DNA of 64,000 nucleotides from NCBI GenBank assembly GCA_029261875.1, contig JAJDAL010000024.1, positions 1 to 64,000 of the forward strand, written 5' to 3'. Of this stretch, positions 43,386 to 51,656 are shown in pieces. This DNA comes from Deltaproteobacteria bacterium (GTDB lineage Bacteria > Myxococcota_A > UBA9160 > JAJDAL01). The translations under genes and the position numbers were made by a program. The notes beneath the pieces are model-generated. The model worked only from the letters and a program-made list of their open reading frames with translations. It was not told the DNA's origin and did not search any database. Positions within the stretch are counted from its first letter, which is position 1; the number at the start of each line of letters is the position of its first letter.

Positions 43386-44552
43386 TTAAAGCCTTTCGAT
43401 GAGGGTCGCGTTCGCCATGCCGCCGCCCTCACACATGACTTGCAGTCCGTATTTTCCATCGGTTCGCTCGAGCTCGTTCAACAACGTCGCCATGAGCTTC
43501 GTACCCGAGCTGCCGAGCGGGTGACCGAGTGCAATCGCACCGCCGTTGACGTTGACCTTGTCCATGTCCGCGCCGGTTTCTTTCTGCCAGGCGAGAACCA
43601 CTGAAGCGAAGGCTTCGTTGACTTCGAACAGATCGATGTCGTCGATGGAGAGCCCACTCTTCTTCAGGATCTTCTCCGTGACGGGTATCGGTCCGGTCAA
43701 CATCGTGACCGGGTCCGCGCCCGCTACGGCGAAGGAGTGGAAGCGCGCGCGGGGGGTAAGGCCCAATTCCTTGGCCTTTTCCGCACTCATGATCAGCACT
43801 GCGGAGGCCCCGTCGCAGATCTGCGAGCTGTTGCCCGCGGTGATCTTGCCGTCTTCCTTGAACGCCGGTCGCAACCCCGCCAGCTTCTCCTTCGTGGTTC
43901 CCGGGCGGATCCCTTCGTCGATGCTGAGAACGGCATCCTTGCCTTCGTCATCCACGTAGTTGACCGGAATGATCTCGTTCTTGAAACGTCCGTCCGCAGC
44001 CGCCTTCTCCGCAAGCTGCTGAGAACGCGCGCCGAAAGCGTCCAAGTCCTCACGCGTGAAGCCCCATTGATCGGCGATCATATCCGCGCCGATTCCCTGG
44101 GGCGGCAGGCCCGTGGCCTTGTAGCGTTCGTTCATCGAAGCGTCGAAGGGGAAATCCATCCCTTTGACGATCGAAGCCCCCATGGGAACCTTCGTCATGA
44201 CTTCGACACCTGCGGCGATCGCAATGTCATAGGCGCCCGACATCACACCCTGCGCGGCAAAGTGCATGGCCTGCTGGGAGCTCCCACATTGCCGGTCCAC
44301 GGTGGTTCCCGGTACGGACTCCGGCCAACCCGCCGACAGGACGGCGTTGCGTGCGATGTTCACGGCCTGGGGGCCCACCTGCATCACGCAGCCCATCACG
44401 ACGTCGTCCACCAGGGACGGATCGAGGTTGTTGCGTTCCGCCAGGGCCTTCAGCACGTGGGCCGCCAAACTGGCCGGGTGCTGGTCCTTGAGTTTTCCAT
44501 TTCGTTTGCCACCCGGTGTGCGGACGGCGTCGACAATCACGGCATCTTGCAT
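43386..44552 (-). CDS. Acetyl-CoA C-acyltransferase (thiolase)
   Basis: 388-aa biosynthetic/degradative thiolase. Nucleophile Cys89 in DRQCGSSQQ, His344 in ALGHPLG, and Cys374 in VMCEGGGMA; NEAFASVV is also intact. ATG 44552 has AGAGGA upstream; the longer frame is rejected. It cleaves a 3-ketoacyl-CoA to acetyl-CoA and a shortened acyl-CoA. Gene order TetR, thiolase, SDR, crotonase points to catabolism of a branched or cyclic acid; mycobacterial FadA5 is one comparable enzyme. The substrate is not known. Confidence 0.93.
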   Translation of the reverse strand: MQDAVIVDAVRTPGGKRNGKLKDQHPASLAAHVLKALAERNNLDPSLVDDVVMGCVMQVGPQAVNIARNAVLSAGWPESVPGTTVDRQCGSSQQAMHFAAQGVMSGAYDIAIAAGVEVMTKVPMGASIVKGMDFPFDASMNERYKATGLPPQGIGADMIADQWGFTREDLDAFGARSQQLAEKAAADGRFKNEIIPVNYVDDEGKDAVLSIDEGIRPGTTKEKLAGLRPAFKEDGKITAGNSSQICDGASAVLIMSAEKAKELGLTPRARFHSFAVAGADPVTMLTGPIPVTEKILKKSGLSIDDIDLFEVNEAFASVVLAWQKETGADMDKVNVNGGAIALGHPLGSSGTKLMATLLNELERTDGKYGLQVMCEGGGMANATLIERL

Positions 44553-44568
44553 GGTCGTTCCTCTGGTT

Positions 44569-45204
44569 TCAGGGTTGAATTGCAACGGGGCTGTACAGTG
44601 CCCCGAGAACAAAGGAGGTGGCGTGCTCGACGAGTGCGTCGCGTTCGCCCCGCGTGCGATGCACGCATAGGGCGACTACCGCAAAAATCGCCATTTGCAC
44701 CATGGTTCGCGCCTGATCGTCCGAGAGTTCCGGACGAACATCCAGGAGCAAGCGCCGCCAGGTCGCCCGCAAACTGCGCTCGCTCCGCACCAGGGGCTGC
44801 CGAACGTCGGGATCGAGGTTGCGCGACTCGAGCACGTAGCAGGCGTTCATGTCCGCGTTCTCGAGAACCACCTGCACATAAGTGCGCACGAGGTCTTCCA
44901 GGGCGGATTCCGCGCTTCGCCCCTCGCCCCGAGAAAGCGACTCCGCCATGCCATCGCGAATCCGCAGGGCCCCTTCGCGAATCGCTTCCTCGAGTAAATT
45001 CTGTTTGGTGGCAAAGTGGGAGTAGATGGCCGTACCCGCTACGCCCGCATCCGAACCAATGTCGTTGATGGAAGTCGCGTGGAAGCCGCGCTCGCGAAAA
45101 AGCCGTAAGGCCGCGGCGAAGATGTCGGCGCGGCGTGAGGGGCGCCCGCGTCGTGCGCGAGGTTCGGACGCCGGGGGCAGAACTCGGGGGGTGGTCGAAC
45201 TCAT
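44569..45204 (-). CDS. TetR family transcriptional regulator of the beta-oxidation operon
   Basis: 211-aa regulator. HTH: SINDIGSDAGVAGTAIYSHFA (about 44-64), with a C-terminal ligand domain (NACYVLESRNLDPDVRQPLV). It lies at the head of the thiolase operon, only 16 bases before the thiolase start, and has its own promoter with an inverted repeat. It likely responds to an acyl-CoA or its free acid, as KstR/FadR-type TetR proteins do. That ligand is inferred. Confidence 0.9.
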   Translation of the reverse strand: MSSTTPRVLPPASEPRARRGRPSRRADIFAAALRLFRERGFHATSINDIGSDAGVAGTAIYSHFATKQNLLEEAIREGALRIRDGMAESLSRGEGRSAESALEDLVRTYVQVVLENADMNACYVLESRNLDPDVRQPLVRSERSLRATWRRLLLDVRPELSDDQARTMVQMAIFAVVALCVHRTRGERDALVEHATSFVLGALYSPVAIQP

Positions 45205-45216
45205 TCCGTACGCATT

Positions 45217-45245
45217 ATCTTAGTGCGGACTCAGTAATTCCGCAA
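45217..45245 (-). promoter_or_regulatory. Promoter and inverted-repeat operator of the tetR-thiolase operon
   Basis: On the minus strand TTGCGG (45245-45240), 17 bases, TAAGAT (45222-45217). The predicted +1 leaves a leader of only about 6 bases before the ATG at 45204. TGCGGA-(9)-TCCGCA (45224-45244) overlaps the -35 and spacer, suited to a TetR dimer. Confidence 0.5.
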
Positions 45246-45252
45246 TGCGCCG

Positions 45253-46032
45253 CTAGGCCGGCGCGAAAGCCGCTCCGCCGTCGATCTTGAGTATGGCGCC
45301 GGTCGTATAGCTCGATGCATCGCTGGCGAGGTACAGGGCGGCTCCCACGATTTCTTCGGGCTGCCCGCCGCGCCGCAAGGGGATGCTGTGTTCGGCGGCT
45401 TTGTTGAACCCCTCCATGTCCCAGGCTTTGCTGATGTCCGTCAAGAAAGGACCGGGCATGATGCAATTGACGCGCACCTTGGGTCCGAAGCAACGCGCCA
45501 TGCCCACCGTCAACGCATTCACACCGGCTTTCGCCGCCGCATAGGGGATCTCGATCGGACTCGGCTGAACCGCAGCGATGCTGCTCAGATTGATGATCGA
45601 GCCCCCATCCCCTTCTGCCATCCGCTCTCCGATCACCGATGACAAACGAAACGTCCCCTTCAGATTGACACCGAGCACTTTGTCGAAGAGTTCCTCACTG
45701 ACTTCGCCGAGCGACGGGTAGCGGGGCGACATCCCGGCGTTGTTCACGAGCACGTCCACACGACCGAACGTTTGATAGCTCGCTTCGACGAGGGCATCGC
45801 AGTCCTCCCAACGTCCCACGTGGCAGGCTTGCGCCAGTGCACGCTGCCCGGTCTCCTTGCGGACTTCCTCGGCGAGTTCCTCGCAGGCCGGAAGCTTGCG
45901 ACTGGCGATCACCACATCGGCACCGTGGCGGGCAAACGCCAAAACCATCTCGCGACCCAAACCCCGGCTGCCACCGGTCACGACCGCCACTTTGCCACCG
46001 AGGTCGAATTCCAGCTTCGTATTCCCAGCCAT
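45253..46032 (-). CDS. Short-chain dehydrogenase/reductase
   Basis: 259-aa classical SDR: TGGSRGLGREMV cofactor motif, NNAGMSPR, Ser in IINLSSIAAV, and YAAAK. ATG 46032 is preceded by GGAGG at 5 bases. It is the first minus-strand gene of the beta-oxidation-like set, 48 bases before the TetR gene, with the TetR promoter in the gap. It converts an alcohol/ketone pair, probably NAD(P)-linked. Specific substrate unknown. Confidence 0.9.
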   Translation of the reverse strand: MAGNTKLEFDLGGKVAVVTGGSRGLGREMVLAFARHGADVVIASRKLPACEELAEEVRKETGQRALAQACHVGRWEDCDALVEASYQTFGRVDVLVNNAGMSPRYPSLGEVSEELFDKVLGVNLKGTFRLSSVIGERMAEGDGGSIINLSSIAAVQPSPIEIPYAAAKAGVNALTVGMARCFGPKVRVNCIMPGPFLTDISKAWDMEGFNKAAEHSIPLRRGGQPEEIVGAALYLASDASSYTTGAILKIDGGAAFAPA

Positions 46033-46143
46033 GCTGCCCTCCGTTCGGCCGCAGGATATCAATCGTTCTCCATTTTCCCCAGGAAGCCTCCATTCTCGAC
46101 CGGATCGTCCGCGCTGAGTTCGGGGCGTGCAATAGTTCGATTC

Positions 46144-47244
46144 ATGTCCCGCGCGCGACGCCTTCAACGGACTTCGATTCTCGTCCTGCTTTCGACCCAT
46201 CTGGTGTGGATGGGAAACGCCGCGACCGCAGCGGAGTACCGCTTCTACCATCCCAACGAGCTGGGATCGGGTTCGATCGTTACGAACCGCTCGGGACAGG
46301 TCGTACAACGAACCGTCCATTCACCCCACGGCCGCATCGAACATACGACTGGCGATGCCGTCACCCGGCACCTCTTCACCGGTCAGGAGCACGATCCCGA
46401 GAGCGATCTTTCGAACTTCAACGCGCGCTACTACGACCCCGCGGTCGGGCGCTTCTTGAACACGGACCCGGGCTTACTGGGCGGAAAAAGCTTCGACCAG
46501 GTTCAAACACTCCCCGGCGCCTTCAACTCCCACAGCTACGTCGCGAACCAACCTACCCTTCGCGTGGATCCCAGCGGGGAGATCGGACTCGTCGCCGCCG
46601 CGCTGGGGGCGGTTCTCGTGGGACTCACCGTCTACGACCTCTATTCGTCGGGAATCGTCGAGGACGTGGCGGGCGTCGCACGGCATCCCACCAGCGACAA
46701 CTTCAAAGCGCTGCTGGAGTCCCAGCTCGGAACGTCCGAGGGTGTCGGCGTCTTCATGGCTGCGTCATCGCGCCTGGCTCCCGGCGTCCGCGACCTGCGC
46801 TATGCGAACAACGCCTTCAGCCGAAAACTTCTCGCGGCGGCGCACAAAGCCGTTCCCCGTTTTGTCTACCGCGGAGACGGCCGCAACCTGAAACAACTCA
46901 GCGAAGCGGGAGGCATGTTTCCCCAGGGCAGAAGCCTCGACCTCATGGACCACTTTCGAACCACCAACTCCGGCTTGGTGGCGGCGTCGAAGAACCCCGC
47001 CATCGCCGCCGGTTTTACGGTCCCCGTCGGAAAGAGCCACGGATACCTCTACACGATCGCTTCCGGGCGCAACACGTTCGATCTCGGAACCCTTCGCGGC
47101 AGTAGCCTCGAGGAAGTCGTGTCCGTCGGCGGCTATCCCATCGACCGCATTCAATCCGCGCAGGTCGTCACTTTCGATTGGCAGGAGCGGACGTTCGAGA
47201 TCTACGCGGAGATTTTCGACAACCCACTGTTCAAGGGACGCTGA
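46144..47244 (+). CDS. Secreted RHS-core protein with cholera-toxin-A-like ADP-ribosyltransferase C-terminus
   Basis: 366-aa protein. Signal peptide about 1-30. RHS core about 31-145 (EYRFYHPNELGSGSIVTN, FNARYYDPAVGRFLNTDPG, DPSGEIG). Hydrophobic linker about 148-170. The C-terminal domain (about 235-366) matches heat-labile enterotoxin/cholera toxin A in order: Arg243 in FVYRGDGR (like YRADSR), a GG-x-x-P-x-G element (AGGMFPQG), YLYTIASGRNTFDL, and EEVVSVGGYPIDRI with Glu324 where CtxA has Glu112. The STS triplet is replaced by AAS and the first Glu of ExE by Leu, so activity needs testing. Has a close relative in architecture at 40641. No immunity gene follows. Confidence 0.8.
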   Translation: MSRARRLQRTSILVLLSTHLVWMGNAATAAEYRFYHPNELGSGSIVTNRSGQVVQRTVHSPHGRIEHTTGDAVTRHLFTGQEHDPESDLSNFNARYYDPAVGRFLNTDPGLLGGKSFDQVQTLPGAFNSHSYVANQPTLRVDPSGEIGLVAAALGAVLVGLTVYDLYSSGIVEDVAGVARHPTSDNFKALLESQLGTSEGVGVFMAASSRLAPGVRDLRYANNAFSRKLLAAAHKAVPRFVYRGDGRNLKQLSEAGGMFPQGRSLDLMDHFRTTNSGLVAASKNPAIAAGFTVPVGKSHGYLYTIASGRNTFDLGTLRGSSLEEVVSVGGYPIDRIQSAQVVTFDWQERTFEIYAEIFDNPLFKGR

Positions 47245-47250
47245 GTCGCA

Positions 47251-47676
47251 CTAGGGCTTCGAGGGACGAAAGCGCGGGATCGCCAGGTCTTCGCTCATGT
47301 CTTCCCACACGAGTTCGACCGGTAATCCGATCTCGAGTTGTTCCGGCGTCACGTCCACGAGATTCGAAATGATCCGGACCCCGCCCGCATCCGCGAGACT
47401 CACCACCGCGATGACGAAGGGGAGTTCCTGGCCGCCCGCGATCGGTCGATGCACCCAGGTGTAGGTGTAAACCGTTCCACGGCCGGGCACTTCCTTCCAA
47501 TCGGAGTCGAACGAGCGACACTCGGGGCAGACCGGTGCGGGCGGAAGCCTCGTCTTCTCACAGGCGGTGCAGCGTTGCACCACCAACCGATGCTCGGCGG
47601 CCGCTTGCCAGAAGGGAAGCGTCGTGGCGTCCGCCATGGGGGCCGGCATGCCGTCGGGGAAGAAACGCTCGCTCAT
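47251..47676 (-). CDS. DUF35/OB-fold Zn-ribbon protein, thiolase partner
   Basis: 141-aa protein with a four-Cys zinc ribbon (CTACEKTRLPPAPVCPEC) and an acyl-CoA-associated OB-fold (YTWVHRPIAGGQELPFVIAVV). DUF35 proteins partner SCP-x/Ltp-type thiolases and aldolases; in mycobacteria the DUF35 part is fused to ChsH2 and binds Ltp2. ATG 47676 overlaps the thiolase stop by four bases. It is the last gene of the six-gene operon. The likely role is to activate the thiolase/aldolase that cleaves a steroid-type side chain; this is inference. Confidence 0.88.
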   Translation of the reverse strand: MSERFFPDGMPAPMADATTLPFWQAAAEHRLVVQRCTACEKTRLPPAPVCPECRSFDSDWKEVPGRGTVYTYTWVHRPIAGGQELPFVIAVVSLADAGGVRIISNLVDVTPEQLEIGLPVELVWEDMSEDLAIPRFRPSKP

Positions 47677-48896
47677 GTTCGCCCCAACAGGAGCGCGCTC
47701 GAGGGGACGCACGCTGCGCTCGTCACCAAACAGACTTCCGCGTTCTTCACCTGGCTGGTGGATTCGTCGCGCAGGGAACGCACGCCTTCGACGACGTGAT
47801 TGAGTCCATGGATGTAGGCTTCCGAGAGACTGCCGCCGTGGGTATTCGTAGGCAGACTCCCGCCTTCCCACGACAGCGCGCCGCTATCGATGAAGGGACC
47901 GCCCTCCCCCCGTTTACAGAACCCGTAGTCTTCCAGCTGCATCAACACGCAACCGGTGAAGTGGTCGTAGATCTGCGCCACGTCGACGTCGCCGGGCCCG
48001 AGTCCAGCCTTGCCCCAGAGTCGCTGCGCCATTTCCTGGCACGCACCGGTGGCATACAGCTCGTCGGCGATGTTGGCGTTGGTGAAGGGACCGAACGCGT
48101 AACCCTTGGGTGTTCCCTGTTCGCTCGCGAGGATCTCGACCGGACGTTTCGCCAGATCTGCCGCGCGCTCCTCGGTCGTGATCACGACTGCGCATGCTCC
48201 ATCGCTTTCGAGACAACAATCGAACAAGCGATGGGGGTCGGCGATCATCGGCGATGCCTGGTGGTCTTCGAGCGTCATGGGACGCCCCCCCATTACCGCA
48301 CGGGGATTGCGGTTCGCGTTTTCGCGAAAGGTCACGGCGATCTTCCCCAACTGTTCGCTCGTGGTTCCGTAGAGGTGCATGTGGCGACGGGTCGGAAGCG
48401 CGTAGGCGGCTGCGGCCATCAAGAGCCCGTAGGGCATGGCAAACCCCATGGATGCGAGGAACAGGGAATTGGCCGGTTGCAGGGACGGAGGTTCCGGGTC
48501 CGCGGGCGCCCCGGCATCCCGGCCCGCGTTGCCGAAGCGGAAGAATTGCCCCTGGCAAAGTGAACGAAAGACGACGACGACTTCGGCTTGCCCCGCCTCC
48601 ACCGCCATGGCGGCATTGGAGACCGCCGCGCAACCGCCGCCCCCACCGGGCATCCAGACCATGTTGGCAAAGCGCAGGGTGGGCAGACCCAACTCGGCGG
48701 CCAGAAAGATCGCCTCGTTGCGATCCTCGGCGAAGGACGCCAACCCATCGACGTCGTCCATGGCAAGGCCCGCATCGGCTACGGCGGATTGGATCGCCTG
48801 GCACGCGAGCGCGTGCTCCGTGACGTCTCCAATTTTTCCCCAGCGCGCGTATGCGGTTTCGCCGACGCCGACGATGTGCGCGCTTCTGCGACTCAG
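47673..48896 (-). CDS. SCP-x/Ltp-type thiolase (probable aldolase), CTG start
   Basis: 407 aa when started at CTG 48896. The first ATG in frame is at 48761, but 45 codons before it read as the true N-terminus: SRRSAHIVGVGETAYARWG, a normal SCP-x-thiolase opening, preceded directly by CTG. The CTG overlaps the P450 stop (CTGA), so the two are coupled. Nucleophile region GGGGGCAAVSNAAMAVEAG, later NTHGGSLSEAYIHG and a Cys-containing tail. The family includes Ltp2, a steroid side-chain aldolase; true thiolysis is not assured. It is followed with a four-base overlap by the DUF35 gene. Confidence 0.87.
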   Translation of the reverse strand: MSRRSAHIVGVGETAYARWGKIGDVTEHALACQAIQSAVADAGLAMDDVDGLASFAEDRNEAIFLAAELGLPTLRFANMVWMPGGGGGCAAVSNAAMAVEAGQAEVVVVFRSLCQGQFFRFGNAGRDAGAPADPEPPSLQPANSLFLASMGFAMPYGLLMAAAAYALPTRRHMHLYGTTSEQLGKIAVTFRENANRNPRAVMGGRPMTLEDHQASPMIADPHRLFDCCLESDGACAVVITTEERAADLAKRPVEILASEQGTPKGYAFGPFTNANIADELYATGACQEMAQRLWGKAGLGPGDVDVAQIYDHFTGCVLMQLEDYGFCKRGEGGPFIDSGALSWEGGSLPTNTHGGSLSEAYIHGLNHVVEGVRSLRDESTSQVKNAEVCLVTSAACVPSSALLLGRT

Positions 48897-50131
48897 TGGG
48901 TCCCCCCGCTCTCCGGGGTGAAACGCACCTTCATCTCCGAACAGGTCCGAACCAGACTGGAGGGAACCAACACGGGCCCGCCCGCCGCGTATTCGATATC
49001 CCGCATCCGAGCCAAGACCTGCTCCAGCGCCACGCGCATTTCCATGCGCGCCAGATTGGCACCGAGACAGAAGTGGCTGCCGATTCCGAACGCCACATGG
49101 TTCGGATTGCGTTCGATACGGAACGTATCGGGATCTTCGAAGGCTTCCGGATCGCGATTTGCGGACGTGTAGGACAACAGAATCAGTTGCCCCTTCTTCA
49201 ATTGTTTTCCCCCCAGCTCCGTATCTTCCACCACGGTACGACTGAACGTCACGATGGGAGTCGTAACGCGCAACATCTCCTCGACCGCACTCTTCATCAA
49301 TGAGGGATCGTCACGGAGCTTCTGCCGCTCGGCGGGATTCTCGATCAAGAGCTGCATCCCACCCGAGATCCCATTGCGCGTGGTTTCGTTCCCCGCGACC
49401 AACAACAACACCATCATCTTGATCAGCTCGTCGTTGTGGAGCTCCTGTATGGATTCGGAATCCGAAAATTTGGCGGTTTGTTCGTAATTCACCAACACGC
49501 CCTCGTCTTTGGCGCCCGTCAAGATGCTCACCAGGTCGCCGGTCGGATTCTGACGTCGGTCCTCGATGACTTTGGAGATATAGGTCGCGTACTCGGCATA
49601 GGATTGTCCCGCTTTGGCGACGATTTCGGGATCGTCGAGACGCCCCTGGGCGCCGATCATGTGATCGGACCAACGATGAAACGTGTCGTAGTCTTCCGGG
49701 CGCACGCCCATCATGTGGGCGATCAAGCGCAGGGGAAGGGGCACGGAAATCGCGTCGACGAAATCGCATTCGCCCGCGCTTGCCACCGCATCGATCGCTT
49801 CGCAAGCGATCTCGCGAAAACGCTCTTCGAGCTTCCCCACCATCCGCGGCGTGAAACCCTTGTTGATCAAGCCGCGCAGCTGGTTGTGCCGCGGCTCACC
49901 CTCGTCGATCAAGCCCGCCTTCACCGGGTTCCCGGGCAGCACCCCCTCGGCGGAAGTAAACAGCTCTTGGTGTTTCGAGCAGTAGACGACATCGGCGTAT
50001 TTCGTGATCACCCAGATCTGATCGCGTTCGGACCAGTAGACCGGGTCGTTCTCTCGGAGCCAGCGAAAGCGCTCTCGCATGTCCCGCTCGACCCAGCTGT
50101 TGGAATCCAAATAGTTGACATCGACATTCAT
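48893..50131 (-). CDS. Cytochrome P450 (CYP125/142-like class)
   Basis: 412-aa soluble bacterial P450. Oxygen-binding I-helix AGNETTRN (246-253), K-helix EEMLR (284-288), heme ligand Cys355 in FGIGSHFCLG. No membrane anchor. Mycobacterial CYP125 and CYP142 oxidise the steroid terminal carbon and the order here is similar, but the exact subfamily is uncertain. Start ATG 50131 overlaps the cupin stop (ATGA). Redox partners (ferredoxin and reductase) are not in the window. Confidence 0.93.
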   Translation of the reverse strand: MNVDVNYLDSNSWVERDMRERFRWLRENDPVYWSERDQIWVITKYADVVYCSKHQELFTSAEGVLPGNPVKAGLIDEGEPRHNQLRGLINKGFTPRMVGKLEERFREIACEAIDAVASAGECDFVDAISVPLPLRLIAHMMGVRPEDYDTFHRWSDHMIGAQGRLDDPEIVAKAGQSYAEYATYISKVIEDRRQNPTGDLVSILTGAKDEGVLVNYEQTAKFSDSESIQELHNDELIKMMVLLLVAGNETTRNGISGGMQLLIENPAERQKLRDDPSLMKSAVEEMLRVTTPIVTFSRTVVEDTELGGKQLKKGQLILLSYTSANRDPEAFEDPDTFRIERNPNHVAFGIGSHFCLGANLARMEMRVALEQVLARMRDIEYAAGGPVLVPSSLVRTCSEMKVRFTPESGGTH

Positions 50132-50616
50132 CGCGTGAGTTCTCCCGCTTCGCCCGCATTTTCTTTCCAATCCGCGACGAGAAGTTCCATGTTGACCTCG
50201 AGGACCGCGTTCAGGTCCTCGTCCAGAAGTTCATACAGCAGTCCGCTTTCCGAGTGATTCCCGAAGAACGCGACGCCCCCGTCCGCTCCACCGCATTCCA
50301 GATGCGGATCTGCATCCCCGACCGTCAAGGCGTAATCTCCCGCGCGGCGCACCTTGGGTTCTCCGCGTCCGCCACCTGGGAAGAGGTCCACCAGGTGCTG
50401 TTCCCCTTCGAGCACGAGCACCGTGGTCGTCGCCCGGTGGCGATGAATGGGACAGTGCCCGCCGTCCCCCGCCCAGCGCACCAACATGTCGAGTGTACCT
50501 GCGCCGAGGTCGTAACCGAGTATCGTGTAATCGTGGCGGACTTTGTACGAAAGGCCGGGCTCCCCCGTCACCTCACGCCAGCGGTAGCGACCGGATTCGA
50601 AACTTCCCATCTCCAT
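50128..50616 (-). CDS. Cupin-domain protein
   Basis: 162-aa single-cupin protein. Cupin strand HCPIHRHRATTTVLVLEGEQ (His cluster, metal-binding type) and a second motif AGDYALTVGDADPHLECG. Start ATG 50616 (MEMGSFESGRY) is set by GGAGGG 8 bases upstream; ATG 50643 lacks this. It lies between the MaoC gene and the P450, overlapping the P450 start. No known counterpart in the mycobacterial igr operon, so this is a distinctive part of the cluster. Metal or isomerase function is not assignable. Confidence 0.82.
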   Translation of the reverse strand: MEMGSFESGRYRWREVTGEPGLSYKVRHDYTILGYDLGAGTLDMLVRWAGDGGHCPIHRHRATTTVLVLEGEQHLVDLFPGGGRGEPKVRRAGDYALTVGDADPHLECGGADGGVAFFGNHSESGLLYELLDEDLNAVLEVNMELLVADWKENAGEAGELTR

Positions 50617-50646
50617 GGCAGAGCCCTCCAAGCTTGGCACCATGGA

Positions 50647-51084
50647 TCATCGTAGGGGAAATGAGACGACGACGGTCCCCGTCGCGTGGGCACCCAGGCC
50701 GTTGGCGGCCTGCACCGCGACTTCGACGACGCACTCTTCCTCCGCTACACGCTTTTGAGCCACCTGACCGGTAAACCGCAGCGGCTGCCCGGGTACCGCC
50801 GGGGCTCCGAGTCGGATCTTGATGCTGCGAACCATCCCTTCGGGCCCCGCCCAGTCCGTAATGAAACGGGACATGTAGCCGTTGGTCGTATGGATGTTCA
50901 TGAATAGGTCGGGCGCGCCCTGGGCCTTCGCAAACTCCGCATCGTGGTGGGCGGGCATGAAATCCCGCGAAGCGATCGCGCCGGCCACGATCACCGTCGA
51001 AGTCACGAGGAGTTCGAAGCCGGGGAGTTCGTCCCCGATCTCGATCGAAGCCGCATCCAGGGATTCCGTCCGTTCTCGCGTCAT
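50647..51084 (-). CDS. MaoC-like acyl-CoA dehydratase (ChsH1-like)
   Basis: 145-aa hotdog dehydratase. The hydratase-2 site is recognisable: ASRDFMPAHHDAEFAKAQGA (Asp/His pair in an R-hydratase-2-like motif). Such small MaoC proteins usually form heteromers with a FAS1-like MaoC subunit, here the gene immediately upstream, with a four-base overlap (ATGA). Together they resemble ChsH1-ChsH2, which hydrate steroid enoyl-CoAs. 30 bases before the cupin start. Confidence 0.88.
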   Translation of the reverse strand: MTRERTESLDAASIEIGDELPGFELLVTSTVIVAGAIASRDFMPAHHDAEFAKAQGAPDLFMNIHTTNGYMSRFITDWAGPEGMVRSIKIRLGAPAVPGQPLRFTGQVAQKRVAEEECVVEVAVQAANGLGAHATGTVVVSFPLR

Positions 51085-51656
51085 GCAGCCGACTGAAGCT
51101 TCGAAAGGTCGATGGTCGACGGGTCGAATTTGAAGATCCGGAACATTTGGCGCCCCACCACTTCACCCCCGGCGGCCCGATAGGTCGTAACCCAGGTGAC
51201 GAAATAGCCCTTGCCGAGGGCCGTGGTCTTGCGGTTCGAGATCGACTCGACCTCCGTCGACATCTCCAGGCGATCCCCCAACTTTAGGTACCGTTCGAAT
51301 TCGAGCTCCGAATTCGTCGCCAGGGTGCCGACATACCCCGCCGCGTCCAGCGCCAAGATGGGATTGTCGAAGTGCATCTCGTCGGGCGTTCCGCCGCGCA
51401 GGGCGATCCCCTCGATCTTGGGACGCCCCATGGACCAGGTCTGAAGCATCGCCGGCGGCGCGACCAACCCGCCGAAGCGCGTGGTCGCAGCAAAGTCTTC
51501 GTCCAGATAAACGGGATTGCGGTCGTCCAGGGCGTCGACCCAATGGCGAATCATGGGGAGGTTGACCGGGTCGGGCGCTGCGGAAGACGGCCCCATGGGC
51601 TTGCCCACGTATGCGTCCAGTCGGATCTGAAGCGCCTCCAAGTCGTCCTGCGTCAT
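51081..51656 (-). CDS. FAS1-like MaoC dehydratase (ChsH2 N-terminal-like)
   Basis: 191-aa hotdog protein of the FAS1-like dehydratase (MaoC N-terminal, PF13452) type: RHWVDALDDRNPVYLDEDFA, FGGLVAPPAMLQTW, and GTLATNSELEFERYLKLGDR. It lacks the catalytic Asp-His and probably serves as the CoA-binding partner of the MaoC subunit downstream. First gene of the six-gene operon; GAGGA is 5 bases before the ATG. Unlike mycobacterial ChsH2, it has no DUF35 C-terminus; that domain is a separate gene at 47251. Confidence 0.85.
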   Translation of the reverse strand: MTQDDLEALQIRLDAYVGKPMGPSSAAPDPVNLPMIRHWVDALDDRNPVYLDEDFAATTRFGGLVAPPAMLQTWSMGRPKIEGIALRGGTPDEMHFDNPILALDAAGYVGTLATNSELEFERYLKLGDRLEMSTEVESISNRKTTALGKGYFVTWVTTYRAAGGEVVGRQMFRIFKFDPSTIDLSKLQSAA

